Program-made: the position numbers and the translations under genes
The notes under the pieces: generated by a model
Database searches by the model: none
What the model was told of the DNA's origin: nothing
The model's input: the letters and a program-made list of their open reading frames with translations, nothing else
Assembly: GCA_001931875.2 (NCBI GenBank)
Contig: MSJH02000527.1
Span: 1-14,185 of the forward strand
DNA: 14,185 nt
Direction of reading: 5' to 3'
DNA from: Byssochlamys sp. IMV 00236
Lineage: Eukaryota > Ascomycota > Eurotiomycetes > Eurotiales > Thermoascaceae
Part shown: piece after piece, positions 1 through 8,523 of the stretch
Position numbering within the stretch: the stretch's first letter is position 1
Layout: each line of letters starts with the position of its first letter

Positions 1-2
1 GT

Positions 3-788
3 ATAACTTTTTTAGCCCAAAACGTCTGTTTGCGACGGATTTTCGGTGGCTCCCACGTATCTTCCACCACAGTAATGCTGCATATGTCGAAATTACCAAC
101 CATGCAAGAACGTGCTTATGCTCTGCAATCTCAGTTCCTCCTACGCTCCCTTACTCTTCCAGAAGATGCTCTGTTACACCATCTTCTTCCACTTATCCGC
201 CAGCCTCGAAGTCACTCACAATGGTACAAGCTCTCTAGGTCTCCCATTTGGAAGAGATGCTCCCCCAACTCAGAGTCCTTGGATCGTCGCTCCTTACGGT
301 CGATACAACGAGAATATCGCCAAGACAACCTCAACAAGAAACGTTCTACACATACCTCCGTTCTCCTTATGCACTGTCGTCCAACTATATCTCTTGACCT
401 TATCTTATGGCTACCTATGTCCAAGTCTGAAAGAAGTTGCTGCATACGTTGGCGTCTTGGTTGGCTTTCTGGTGGTCAATACAAAACCTGCCCTCGGCAC
501 CCTAGCCAACCCTTCACAAAAGCCCATGCTATTCACTGTCTCCAGATGCATCGTAAACTTATGATGCCCGAAACCATTTCTGACCCACTGTTCTTCCTTT
601 TAAATATGCTACCTACCAGGAAACCTCGCTCTCCTAACACAGTGCTCTCGTGGACCATTCGCTGGCCAACTATATGCAGAATTCTATATGGACTCGATTA
701 CCTCTTTCACGCTAAGCTTCCGCCTACTCCGCCCACTCACCTCGGGAAAAGGCTCTTAGAATGGCTCCCCTCTTCTCCTTCTCACTAG
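3..788 (+). CDS. C-terminal part of LINE-type reverse transcriptase polyprotein (5' partial)
   Basis: The reading frame is open from the window edge to the TAG at 786-788 with no internal stop, about 261 codons. This is only the C-terminal region of a retrotransposon polyprotein; the catalytic RT palm is not in the window. Recognisable features are a helical stretch, LPTMQERAYALQSQFLLRSL, and a WYKLSRSPIWKR block. These are followed by IRWRLGWLSGG and a Cys/His-rich segment (CPRHP then HAIHCLQMH) that looks like the terminal zinc-knuckle region of LINE RTs. Such helical plus Cys/His tails follow the RT domain in fungal LINE proteins; I match this by general resemblance rather than by alignment. 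The stop lies 4 bp before the sequence shared with the right-hand copy. The intact frame suggests a young copy. Confidence 0.68.
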   Translation: MTFLAQNVCLRRIFGGSHVSSTTVMLHMSKLPTMQERAYALQSQFLLRSLTLPEDALLHHLLPLIRQPRSHSQWYKLSRSPIWKRCSPNSESLDRRSLRSIQREYRQDNLNKKRSTHTSVLLMHCRPTISLDLILWLPMSKSERSCCIRWRLGWLSGGQYKTCPRHPSQPFTKAHAIHCLQMHRKLMMPETISDPLFFLLNMLPTRKPRSPNTVLSWTIRWPTICRILYGLDYLFHAKLPPTPPTHLGKRLLEWLPSSPSH

Positions 789-792
789 TGTA

Positions 793-974
793 TCTTACAC
801 TTGATCCCATTCACTCCTTCCAAAACAATTTTACCCTTGATCCCAAAAGGGTTTTTTTTTTAGTCACCACTATCCTTCCTTTATGTACTGCCTCGGGCGG
901 GAAAGATGTAATATTACGATCGTGCGCCCATTAGAGGTTTTAATTATTTATAAATAAAAATCCGTTTAAACGTA
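793..974 (+). repeat. LINE 3' UTR/terminus, left copy of a 182-bp inverted repeat
   Basis: Every base I compared matches the reverse complement of 14004-14185 with no gap, including a T10 run. It contains a short internal direct repeat, CTTGATCCCA at 800-809 and 836-845. Similarity stops after 974: TATAACAG follows here, and a different sequence follows in the other copy. Confidence 0.93.
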
Positions 975-1055
975 TAACAGTAGTGAGATGATTATTGGCA
1001 CGAATGTGTGTGACAGTTTGGTCATACCAAAGTACAATGTATTCTTTTTTTTTCT

Positions 1056-1063
1056 TATAAATA
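1056..1063 (+). promoter_or_regulatory. Possible TATA box (TATAAATA-like)
   Basis: A TATAAATA-like octamer follows a T-rich tract, about 20 bp before the ATG at 1083. The spacing is tight for that ATG, so if it is a working TATA box the start may be a downstream in-frame ATG (1149) instead. Confidence 0.3.
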
Positions 1064-1082
1064 GATAGTTAAAAGAAAACCA

Positions 1083-1319
1083 ATGCCTTCTTTATTCAAG
1101 TCATTTCCACTTAATCTCAGTTCTCGCCTGAAACAACATATCCAAGCCATGCCATTCATCCTTCGCATAAACTATGACGATGGCACTACCAAGGACATCA
1201 TTCATTTGAAAATGCCTAACATGCTCTTGCCTTGTTATTGGAGAATAAAAAAGTTCTTTGGATTGTATTATCCCCCAGAATTTGATGAGCCAAGAAACCG
1301 AGATCAGTTTTTAGATTAG
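1083..1319 (+). CDS. Hypothetical small protein (78 aa), or first exon of a longer gene
   Basis: I do not recognise this protein. The ATG has a fungal-type context (AAAACCA before ATG), and a second in-frame ATG at 1149 would give a 56-aa form. The translation is basic in its N-terminal third, followed by a short strand-like piece (FILRINYDDGTTKDIIHL) and an acidic end (PPEFDEPRNRDQFLD). There is no signal peptide or membrane helix. It sits about 110 bp downstream of the retrotransposon end and 65 bp before a second coding-like block at 1385. The two could be exons of one gene, but no canonical GTAAGT/GTATGT donor joins them in phase. It could be a real small gene, a truncated gene left after the insertion, or chance. 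Confidence 0.35.
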   Translation: MPSLFKSFPLNLSSRLKQHIQAMPFILRINYDDGTTKDIIHLKMPNMLLPCYWRIKKFFGLYYPPEFDEPRNRDQFLD

Positions 1320-1384
1320 CAAAAATAATAATAAAAGAAATCAAGAGTGTTCTCAGTTTCATCTTTTTTACCCTTCAAACGCAG

Positions 1385-1875
1385 GTTGTTACAACCAACA
1401 AAATAGCCACCAAGAAATCGAGGTGTGCGTTGCTGAAGCAGCAGATGATGACAAGCTTATTAATGATCACTGCAAGCTGCTCCGGAAAGGAAAGGACATC
1501 CTCGATTGTCTTCTTGAGACCGTCGTGGAGAAGGGTGCCACAGGCAAAGGCAAGAGCTTGTTTATCCAGCTGGGCTGCATCCAGCGCCAACTCTCCTCCA
1601 TACACTTGGGCGACGAGACAAACGTTTACATTGCAATCCCCAAACAACGCCTGCTTCTCCCTACATCGGCTGCTTCAATTCGCCGCTTCGAACCAACGAT
1701 GGCTGCTCTGCTGCAACTGCGACGCGAGCTTTCCAAATTGGCCATGGTCATTCAGCAGCAGCAAGAGTTACTAGATGAGAAACGACACTCCTTTGGCACC
1801 AGTCGCTCGCGCCCAGCACCTACAATTCTTACCCACTCCTTAAAAAAAACAATACATTTAAGCATTTCCATCTAG
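1385..1875 (+). CDS. Unidentified coding block (about 163 codons), probable downstream exon of an unresolved gene
   Basis: This frame stays open to the TAG at 1873-1875 but contains no ATG near its start; the first start-like codon is a GTG at 1423. A good acceptor precedes it: a pyrimidine-rich tract ending CGCAG at 1380-1384. It is therefore better read as an internal or last exon than as a complete gene. The translation looks protein-like and mostly helical: acidic and lysine-rich near the start (EAADDDKLINDHCKLLRKGK), then a Gly/Lys turn (EKGATGKGKS). Next is VYIAIPKQRLLLP, then a Leu/Gln-rich probable coiled coil (LRRELSKLAMVIQQQQELL). GC content is visibly higher than in the flanking DNA, which supports coding. 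I do not recognise the family. The 5' exon could be 1083-1319 or may have been removed or displaced by the nearby LINE. Confidence 0.45.
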
Positions 1876-2128
1876 AATAAATATAATCCTACTCGAATTC
1901 ATTATCTAATAGCTGTTATTATTTATCTTATCTAGTCATTATCTATGACTTAAACAAGACAACTATATCTTATTTGCTATGCATTTGAGGTGAGTCAGAG
2001 ACTTTCACAAACAATATTTGCCAATCATAACAAGCAAATGACCTTATCCAAGAAAATCCCCGCTTGTGTCTCCTTAAATCAAACTTGTATATAAGTGCTG
2101 CTTTTTCTGTCTAAAACTATCAACACAC
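1876..2128. other. Intergenic region and methyltransferase promoter
   Basis: AT-rich spacer with no credible coding frame. It includes a TATATAA box at 2088-2094, about 35 bp before the methyltransferase ATG. The interval between them is rich in T and C, as is common for short fungal 5' leaders. Confidence 0.6.
2088..2094 (+). promoter_or_regulatory. TATA box of the methyltransferase gene
   Basis: TATATAA lies 34 bp upstream of the ATG at 2129. The spacing implies a very short 5' leader. Confidence 0.5.
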
Positions 2129-2562
2129 ATGGGAAAAGACAATTGGTCATCAAATAAATACGTAAAGCACGCTGCTTTTGTGCCTCGACTTGGATCTGTT
2201 ATTCTTGATGTACTCGATCCTCAACCTCATGAACACATTCTAGATTTTGGCTGTGGCAATGGTATCCTGACTCGAGAACTCGCTGGTCGCTGTAAATCTG
2301 TTGTAGGCATTGACGCAAGTAAAGCAATGATTGATGGTGCTCCTTCTGTTAAGAATGTCGAATATTTTGTCGTAGATGGACATGATGCTGATGACTGGTT
2401 TGACAAGACTGGACAATCACCCTTTGATGCCGTATTTTCCAGCGCAACACTTCATTGGCTCAAGCGTGATCCTGTCAAGGCTATTAAAAGTATTCACCAT
2501 ACCTTAAAGCCAGGTGGAAGACTTGTTGCTGAACTTGGTGGTTTTATGAATTGTGCAAGTAT

Positions 2563-2597
<35 letters not shown>

Positions 2598-2975
2598 ATA
2601 ATATGTTTACTTATACATTTAAAAGGTGTTCATACAGCACTCATTGCTGCTTTAAATGTACGTGGTATCGATGGCGCAGCTTATTCACCTTGGTTCTTCC
2701 CATCACCTGAATATTATAGTCAATTGCTAACAGATAATGGATTCAAAGTGTTGAATGCTGAACTTATTCCTCGCCCAACTGAATTGGAAACAGATGTCGC
2801 TGGTTGGATCGAAACCTTTGGCTTTAACTTTCTTAATGCACTTGATTCAGACAGCGAGCGTAAGAAGATGGTTGCAGAAATTCAAGAATACCTTCGTCCA
2901 GCACTTCAAAGAGAGGACGGTAAATGGTTTTTGCTTTATACTCGCTTAAGAGTAGTTGCTGTAAAGCAAGTATGA
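2129..2975 (+). CDS. Class I SAM-dependent methyltransferase (259 aa, two exons)
   Basis: Exons are 2129-2558 and 2626-2975. The intron (2559-2625, 67 bp) has a GTATGT donor and an AAAAG acceptor and contains a run of 33 T. Splicing restores one frame across the junction, MNCA-S-VHTALIAALN, which is the expected helix after the last core strand. The Rossmann-fold SAM site is clear: motif I ILDFGCGNG (37-45), acidic loop VGIDAS (59-64), post-motif FDAVFSSATLHW (99-110) and LKPGGRLVAEL (126-136). The layout is that of the Methyltransf_11/25 group that includes trans-aconitate and other small-molecule methyltransferases. The substrate cannot be told from sequence. There is no targeting signal, so it is probably cytosolic. 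It is convergent with MCM2, whose stop lies 46 bp away. Confidence 0.88.
2559..2625 (+). other. Methyltransferase intron with a T33 homopolymer
   Basis: The donor is GTATGT and the acceptor AAAAG. Bases 2564-2596 are 33 consecutive T, so the intron length is probably polymorphic or imprecisely sequenced. The run directly follows the donor instead of preceding the acceptor. Confidence 0.85.
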
Positions 2976-3021
2976 GTTTATTTTGTAAAACATAAAAAAT
3001 TAAAGAAAGAAAAGGGGGGAA

Positions 3022-5936
3022 TTATTGTTGCGCTTGTACATAATGCTTAAAGATTTTACCGTTGACGGGATCAAGTGTAAAGTGATGTTGACCAAATGTA
3101 TTTGATTCAACGAATCTATGAATATCGTGAATATCCTCTCGCTTGGCTCTTGCTTCGAATTCAGTAATTTTGATCTCGAGTGATTCTGGGAAGGTGTCGT
3201 GTCTGAGATTATGTAATCTAAGTTTGTCTTTAAAGATAGATTCTAAAATAGCAAGTAATTGTTCGTCTTGACCACGTAGATTGGAAATATATTTACGGAA
3301 TTTCTATTATAATCAATGAGAAGATATGTTATAAAAGATCATTTTAAACTTTACCCTGCGAAGCTTCTTTGTCATATTATATTTTTGTGCACTAATAAAA
3401 CTGTCAAGGGCCACCTTGATAGCTACATCCACATCTTCAGAACGAACATATTCTCTCAAATGCATCTTGGCATGCGCTTCTGCTAAACGGATCATGGATT
3501 CTAAATGACGAACAGTGATGGGAATACTCGCGCTTGTGATGGATGCTTTTCTTAATTCAGAATACAATTTTGATAATTTATCTTCGTCCACTTGATGTAA
3601 CTTGGGATGAATCATCTCACGAGCATACATAATATATTTCCTCAATAGGTTTTGTTCAATAATATCTGCATCCACTTCTGTTGGCTGAGCATAATGTGTA
3701 TCGCCATTTTGGAGAGGATGGCTACGAATGTGACTACCGATCACATTAATAGCAAGCGCGAAATCAAGATCAGCATCAACCAAGTCCTTGACGACACAAA
3801 GAACATCAAAACGAGAGATGATGGGTTCCGTCAACTCGACGTTTTGAGAGAATGGAACAGATGAGTTGTAGCGGCCGCCAATAGGGTTAGCAGCAGCAAT
3901 CACACAACATCTTGCCTGAAGGGTGGTTACGATACCTGCTTTAGAGATAGAGATGGACTGTTGTTCCATTGCTTCGTGAATAGAGGTTCTATCGGCGTCG
4001 TTCATCTTGTCAAATTCATCAATTAGACAAACACCACGATCAGCCAACACGAGTGCACCACCTTCCAAGGTCCACTCACGCGTCACAGGGTCCTTATGGA
4101 CAGAAGCTGTTAAACCGACAGCACTGGCACCTTGACCGGTCGTATAGACCGAACGATGAGCGGTCTTTTCAACATACTTGAGGAATTGAGACTTGGCTGT
4201 ACCAGGATCACCGAGCATGAGCACGTTGATATCACCACGGATCATGTGTTTTCCTTTGATATTCTTTGGCACACCACCAAACATAGCCAAGGCAATGGCT
4301 CTCTTGATGTCTTCGTGACCATAAATAGAAGGTGCAATACTCTTCATAATACGTTTACCAATATTCTTGTCCTTGCTGAGTGCAAGAATTTCCTTCTTGT
4401 CGTCTTCTGTCAGCTTATATACAGCAAACATGTTTTCTTTCTTGTTGATATGATTCGCTTCAAGCACTGTGGCAAATACAGGGAAACCGTTCTTGACGGT
4501 AAGCGAGGTATTGAAGTTGTTGCGATAGATACCAATCACTTCGATCTCATCACCTGGTTTTGCTTGATCGACCAGATCCCACAAACAGATCACATCCAAT
4601 TGACGAGGGATACGACCGGGAGGCACAGTACCTGGTGATTCTTGAATTGTCAATTTCTGATAGTTTCTAAAGAGTGTCTTTTCCATGTTGGGAATGAAGG
4701 GACCTCTACTCTGACAGCTGGCACAAGTGTTAATCTTTATCTCGCTATGGATATCTTGATAGAAAGGGCCCAAAAGAGCATTACACTTGGCACAGTTATA
4801 CATGACCCACTTTAACTGAGGAAGTACATTCGTACGACGAGTGACCACACCAGAGACACGGATCATGGTGTTCAAAAAGGATTGACGCAGATCACGCAAA
4901 TTGTGAGTGTGAGGCAAATCAGTGATACGAACATGAATCTCACGATGAATGTTTTCGTATTCGGGGAACTGCATCAAGGTGACTTCCAAAGCAGCTTCAT
5001 CAAAGATCTTCAACATGGCGCCAGGTGTATTGGTCAAAAAGTAACACAAGACTGTTTTCTTATCGGCCAAATGCACATAGCTTACTTCAAATGACTGACC
5101 GTTACGTTCACCCATATCCCTGATACGTTCACCATACACTGAACTACTGTGCTCATCTGTGAATGTCTGTAAAAAGTCCTTAAATTCTCGCTTGATGCTT
5201 CTGCGTACAGATTCACGGTTGACCCATTCATCCAAGGATGCATCTTTGACGTTGTGAATGTCAGCTAATGTCATCTCAGGCTACATATAAAAAGGTAAGT
5301 GGTTTTTCTTTACAATAATTTTGCACTTTACAATCTCGGAATCTTCATCAATAGCCTCTGTATCATAAATATGTCTTCGTCTTCTTACTGGAGCAGGAGA
5401 AGCCGCATCATCTACGTCGTCCAAGCCATCGATAAAGGCACCGGCTACTCGACCTTCTCTCTTTCTAATTTCAATATCTCGTCTATTCAAAAGCTGGTCT
5501 ACTTGGCGGCGAGAAGTAGGATCCAGAGGGTCGTAGTTGTCATCGTCAATATCCACAGCCTCATATTGATCCTGTGAGCCATTTTCTTGATAATCACTAC
5601 AAAAAAGTTTTTAGTTTTTTTTTTTAAGCCAGCCATGATTCTGTCAACTTTACGCTTCCATGTTATCACCGAAAAGGTCGATACCGTCATCATCGGATTG
5701 AACACGTTCGTCAAAGTCATCGTCAATTACATCTTCTTCAATAATATCATGTTGGTCATTTTCTGAAAAGAAAGGGACAGGTGAAGAAGGAAGGAGAACA
5801 GAAGGATCTGCTGGTGTGTCAAATTCACTTGGCAAATCATGAGCGTCACTGTTTCTTCTTCTTTTACGATCCTCCTGATTAGACTATGATGCGATCAGTT
5901 TAAAATATATGCATTAGTCTTTAATTATTCTACCAT
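3022..5936 (-). CDS. MCM2: DNA replication licensing factor MCM2 (901 aa, five exons)
   Basis: Mcm2 is a subunit of the hexameric Mcm2-7 replicative helicase, loaded on origins in G1 and acting in the nucleus. Exons in order are 5934-5936 (ATG only), 5654-5883, 5332-5596, 3355-5280 and 3022-3303. Introns are 50, 57, 51 and 51 bp with GTAGAA or GTAAAG donors and TAG acceptors; joining them gives 2706 nt in frame. The N-terminus is basic then acidic and holds the Mcm2-type [11 protein letters not shown] motif. A C4 zinc finger uses C329, C332, C352 and C355. Walker A is GDPGTAKS (523-530), Walker B LIDE (585-588) and the arginine finger SRFD (655-658). The run [19 protein letters not shown] is typical of Mcm2. 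The last exon supplies the winged-helix C-terminus. Length matches the family (about 870-900 aa). The start was chosen because it alone links an upstream ATG in phase. Confidence 0.95.
5884..5933 (-). other. MCM2 intron 1, immediately after the start codon
   Basis: On the minus strand the ATG at 5934-5936 is followed directly by a GTAGAA donor, and the TAG acceptor ends at 5884. Exon 2 then reads [16 protein letters not shown] in phase. Without this intron, exon 2 runs upstream into an in-frame stop and has no ATG. Confidence 0.75.
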
Positions 5937-6017
5937 TTCACTTGGCCTGAATTATTATTAAAAAAAAAAGTGACAGTAAAATAAGAAAAAAAAAAGGGGG
6001 AGCAAAATAAGACAACG

Positions 6018-6079
6018 ACGCGCGCGAATAACAAAAAAAATTTCCCAAAATTTAGTTATCGCGCGACTGGCGGCGCGAC
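6018..6079. promoter_or_regulatory. CG-rich cell-cycle-type promoter block upstream of MCM2
   Basis: In otherwise AT-rich DNA, 80-145 bp upstream of the MCM2 ATG, there is ACGCGCGCG (6018-6026) with an ACGCG core like the MluI cell-cycle box bound by MBF. A TTTCCCAAAATTT element (6041-6053) follows, resembling half of an Mcm1-type early-cell-cycle box. Two GCGCGAC direct repeats lie at 6061-6067 and 6073-6079, the second within GGCGGCGCG, which resembles an E2F-type site. MCM genes in yeasts are driven by MBF and Mcm1. That these boxes work here is inferred from motif and position only. Confidence 0.45.
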
Positions 6080-6233
6080 CTAAGCTTATTTTCACAGTGG
6101 CTGTGAACTGACTTTTCTATTGTTTTACTCCTTTATTGGTAATCTCAGCTGTTTCTTTTTTATAAGCAATATTACAAGACTTGAACAAATCATTACTATA
6201 TCTTCGGTTAAAGTAACGTAGAGACACATTTTT

Positions 6234-7064
6234 CTAGAGGATACTAGCCATAGCCTCATTCGTATGTCCAGTCAAGACATTTTTGCGCCTTGGCTTCTTT
6301 ATCCCTGTTTACAAGCTGAAATTGAGCCTTTGTTCAATAACAATTTCCATACGTTCTTCACAAATCGATCTCTATCGACTTTAGATAATTCGAACCTTTT
6401 GAATCTCTGCTAGAGCTCCCTCCTTTTTTTTTACACTGTTACCCTTATTGTCGCCATTAAAACATTAGTTGTATTTCTTTGCAGTAACTGATGCACTTTT
6501 ACCTGCTCAAGCCTCAATTTGGCATTATCTTGGTCAGTGTACGCTGTGTGACCACATTTGAACTTGGTTCTTATGTTCTTTCATGACAACAAACTCAGAG
6601 TTGTTATCGTAACTGTTCCATATAACTGTTTATTGTTTGAAAGGTGTACACTTTCTTATTAATAATACAAACAAGTTCAAGGGCAATCAGAGCAAACTAC
6701 TCCTTTTGAACGGGAATTTAAAAAGCTGGGATGTTTATACAGCAACGGAGCTGTCAAACCTTCTTGTACAACTACTTTTTCTGTGTATGTGATACTTGGT
6801 TGGATAAACACAGCTACTGATGATCCTGTGACTTTAAAGCTATCAAGCCAAAGAGCATGTCATGTGCACAGACACACACACACACAAGTATATATATATA
6901 TATACGTATTCTTCAAAGTTATCATCAATACAAGTAGCTGTGCCTTTCTATAAAAGTACTTGACCAATGATAATCCAAGAGTGAGGATTAACCAAGTGTG
7001 CATAGTCTAATAAATTCACATTATTTACTAATTTATGAGACAATTGATCTACCTCATCTATCAT
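6234..7064 (-). pseudogene. Unresolved intron-rich gene or decaying gene on the minus strand
   Basis: No single long frame exists, but the minus strand has a run of protein-like open blocks. They are: 6948-7064 (starts with ATG, MIDEVDQLSHKLVNNV, 38 codons); 6677-6859 (SSVAVFIQPSITYTEKVVV, ending GVVCSDCP); 6431-6590 (KFKCGHTAYTDQDNAKLRL); 6299-6409 (KVDRDRFVKNVWKLLLNKG); and 6234-6295 (KKPRRKNVLTGHTNEAMAS). One join is convincing: donor after LRLEQ (GTAAAA) to acceptor CTCTAG at 6410, phase 0, with an ACTAAT branch-like site. The CxxC and CGH pieces suggest a zinc-binding fold. The other joins lack canonical donors or break phase, hence the provisional pseudogene label. I do not recognise the family. 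Tandem position upstream of MCM2 and divergence from the GPI-protein gene fit a gene here. Confidence 0.38.
6869..6904. repeat. (CA)n/(TA)n microsatellite
   Basis: An alternating CACACA run passes directly into a TATATA run. It lies between two of the minus-strand coding-like blocks, so it may be intronic. Confidence 0.85.
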
Positions 7065-7598
7065 CTTTCTATTTTTTTCGGCCCTGAAGAAAAGAAAATA
7101 AAGGGTAAAGCCGAGGGATTGGCTTTTGATAAAAATAAAATTATGTGAGAGGAAAAGTGAATGAGCGAGATGTTACTTTTTATGCATGTGCTTCATGTTT
7201 GCTTACTTTTATGGTTTACTCTAACAACAACAACAACAAGAAAATAAAGGAGAGCAAAATAAACTAACAAGGAGCTTGATTCAAACTGAGGAGAATGTAA
7301 AAAACAATAGAAAGAAATACAGTAATGGGTACTTCTTTAAGCGTGAAACGGACACAACAACAAACATTAATATGAAAAACACTATTTATAGTCTACGGAA
7401 GTAACAAGAGTAGTGATTTTGCTTTAAAGTAGTTAAAAATGGAACGATCCAAAGACCTGTTTTCCTTTTTTAAAAGTCAATGAACGTGTTTTCAATGTAT
7501 CACAAATCACTATTGTAGTATAAATTTCTCATTTTCCCTTCACCGCTTCCCTTTTCTTCTTTTTTCATCCAAACTTATTCCCTTCCCTTTCCTTTCAA
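7065..7598. other. Divergent intergenic region upstream of the GPI-protein gene
   Basis: No credible coding frame. It holds an (AAC)n run at 7223-7239 and a strongly pyrimidine-rich tract from about 7528 to 7597. That tract runs up to the ATG of the GPI-anchored protein gene and resembles the CT-rich leaders of well-expressed fungal genes. Confidence 0.55.
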
Positions 7599-8523
7599 AT
7601 GAAGAGTGCTTTCCTTACCGCTGCTGCCGTTGTTGCTGCTGCTTCACAAGCTGCTGCTTCCATTACTGTAAATACGATAAAGTTTAGTGCAACTCAAGAC
7701 TAAAATAAGCTATATAGGTTGTAACTCCATGGGCTAGTTCAACTTGGGTAAAGCCTCGATCGATCATAACGAATATAGTCTAGTCTAACATATATATATA
7801 TATATATATAGTCTGCTGGAGGACATGGTGAAATTTCTTGGAACGCTACTGCTCCCGAAAACGCATTGAACTGTGACATTCAATTGATGAATGGTGAAGC
7901 CAAAAATGCCAAGTAAGATTTAAATGTCTGTAATTATCCCAAACCATATCCTAACATATATCTGTAAAGCTTGGTTGCTCAAATCACAAACCCTGCTACT
8001 CCAATTGCCTGTTCAGCTGGTAAATACGATGTAAGGGGAAAAAAAAACAGTCTATATAAAAAAAAGTATTTAAACTCAGTGATATTACCTTTTATAGATG
8101 TATCCTCTCAATGACTTTGCTTCTGGTCAATACTGGCTTCGTATTGGTCAAGCTGCCAACAACAACTGGTTCTACTCTGGTGTCTTTAACTTTAATGGCA
8201 CTGGTGCTGCCAGACCTGTTTGTAAGTTTTGAAAGAATATATATACTAAACAAGCTTAATTAATTTATTGGGCTATTATAGCTATCGTAAGTGCTGCCGC
8301 CACCGCCTCTGCTCCTGCTGCATCCGGCAGTGTACCTATCGGTAAGGCTGCTGCTTCTGGTAACGCCACTCAACCTACCTCCACTGCTGCTGGTTCTAAA
8401 AACTCCACTGTCTCTGCCAGTGGCTCTTCTGCCTCTCACACTAATGGTGCCAGCGGTGTCTCCGTAAATGCTGTTGCTCTTGCCTTGAGTGCTGTTGCTG
8501 CTGCTGCTGCTATTGCTCTTTAA
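7599..8523 (+). CDS. Secreted GPI-anchored Kre9/Knh1-like cell-surface protein (208 aa, six exons)
   Basis: Exons are 7599-7667, 7718-7747, 7812-7912, 7970-8030, 8098-8221 and 8282-8523. All introns are GT-AG (GTAAAT, GTAAAG, GTAAGA, GTAAGG, GTAAGT donors), most with CTAAC- or CTAAA-like branch sites; the joined frame is 627 nt. The product starts with an Ala-rich signal peptide (1 to about 21). A beta-sandwich domain follows (about 23-128) with VVTPWASSTW, GGHGEISWNA, a cysteine pair C54/C81 and GQYWLRIG, matching the Ser-Thr-rich GPI-anchored membrane family related to Kre9/Knh1. Next come an Ala/Ser/Thr-rich stalk and a hydrophobic C-terminal tail (about 190-208) preceded by small residues (NGASG), as needed for GPI attachment. 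N-glycosylation sequons include NAT, NGT and NST. It probably sits at the plasma membrane or wall; the exact role is unknown. Confidence 0.85.
7784..7811 (+). repeat. (TA)n run forming the acceptor side of intron 2 of the GPI-protein gene
   Basis: A CTAAC-type branch site is followed by alternating TA up to the AG at 7810-7811. The usual pyrimidine tract is replaced entirely by the dinucleotide repeat. Confidence 0.75.

Larger units (their letters stand above)
1..974 (+). mobile_element. 3' end of a non-LTR (LINE-like) retrotransposon, 5' part outside the window
   Basis: The segment holds the tail of a long ORF followed by a 186-bp untranslated tail. The tail is repeated exactly, inverted, at the other end of the window, which marks it as the end of a dispersed element. 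The right boundary is placed at 974 because the two copies agree up to that base and then differ. There is no poly(A) run at the junction; the element ends in an AT-rich stretch and the 10-bp palindrome CGTTTAAACG at 963-972. The left boundary is outside the window, so full length, 5' truncation and the presence of endonuclease and RT domains cannot be judged. Identification as a LINE rests on the C-terminal protein tail and the ORF-then-3'UTR layout. It is an inference, though a fairly good one. Confidence 0.72.

Noticed and set aside
112..564. 150-codon + strand ATG frame
   Set aside because: It overlaps the retrotransposon ORF in another frame; the Cys/His motif and LINE-like helices are in the other frame.
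4132..4638. 168-codon + strand frame
   Set aside because: It is the antisense shadow of the conserved MCM2 AAA+ and OB region; the other + strand frames across 3652-5094 are rejected for the same reason.
5299..5577. 92-codon + strand frame
   Set aside because: Antisense to MCM2 exon 3 and intron 3, which splice into a continuous Mcm2 N-terminus.
6385..6400. GGTTCGAAT on the minus strand, like a tRNA T-arm
   Set aside because: The neighbouring sequence does not form an acceptor stem, D-arm or anticodon arm, and the bases fall within a protein-like block.
6264..6413. 49-codon + strand ATG frame (starts MSSQDIFAPW)
   Set aside because: The minus strand over the same bases reads as better protein and has an in-phase splice join; the + frame has no canonical donor to extend it.
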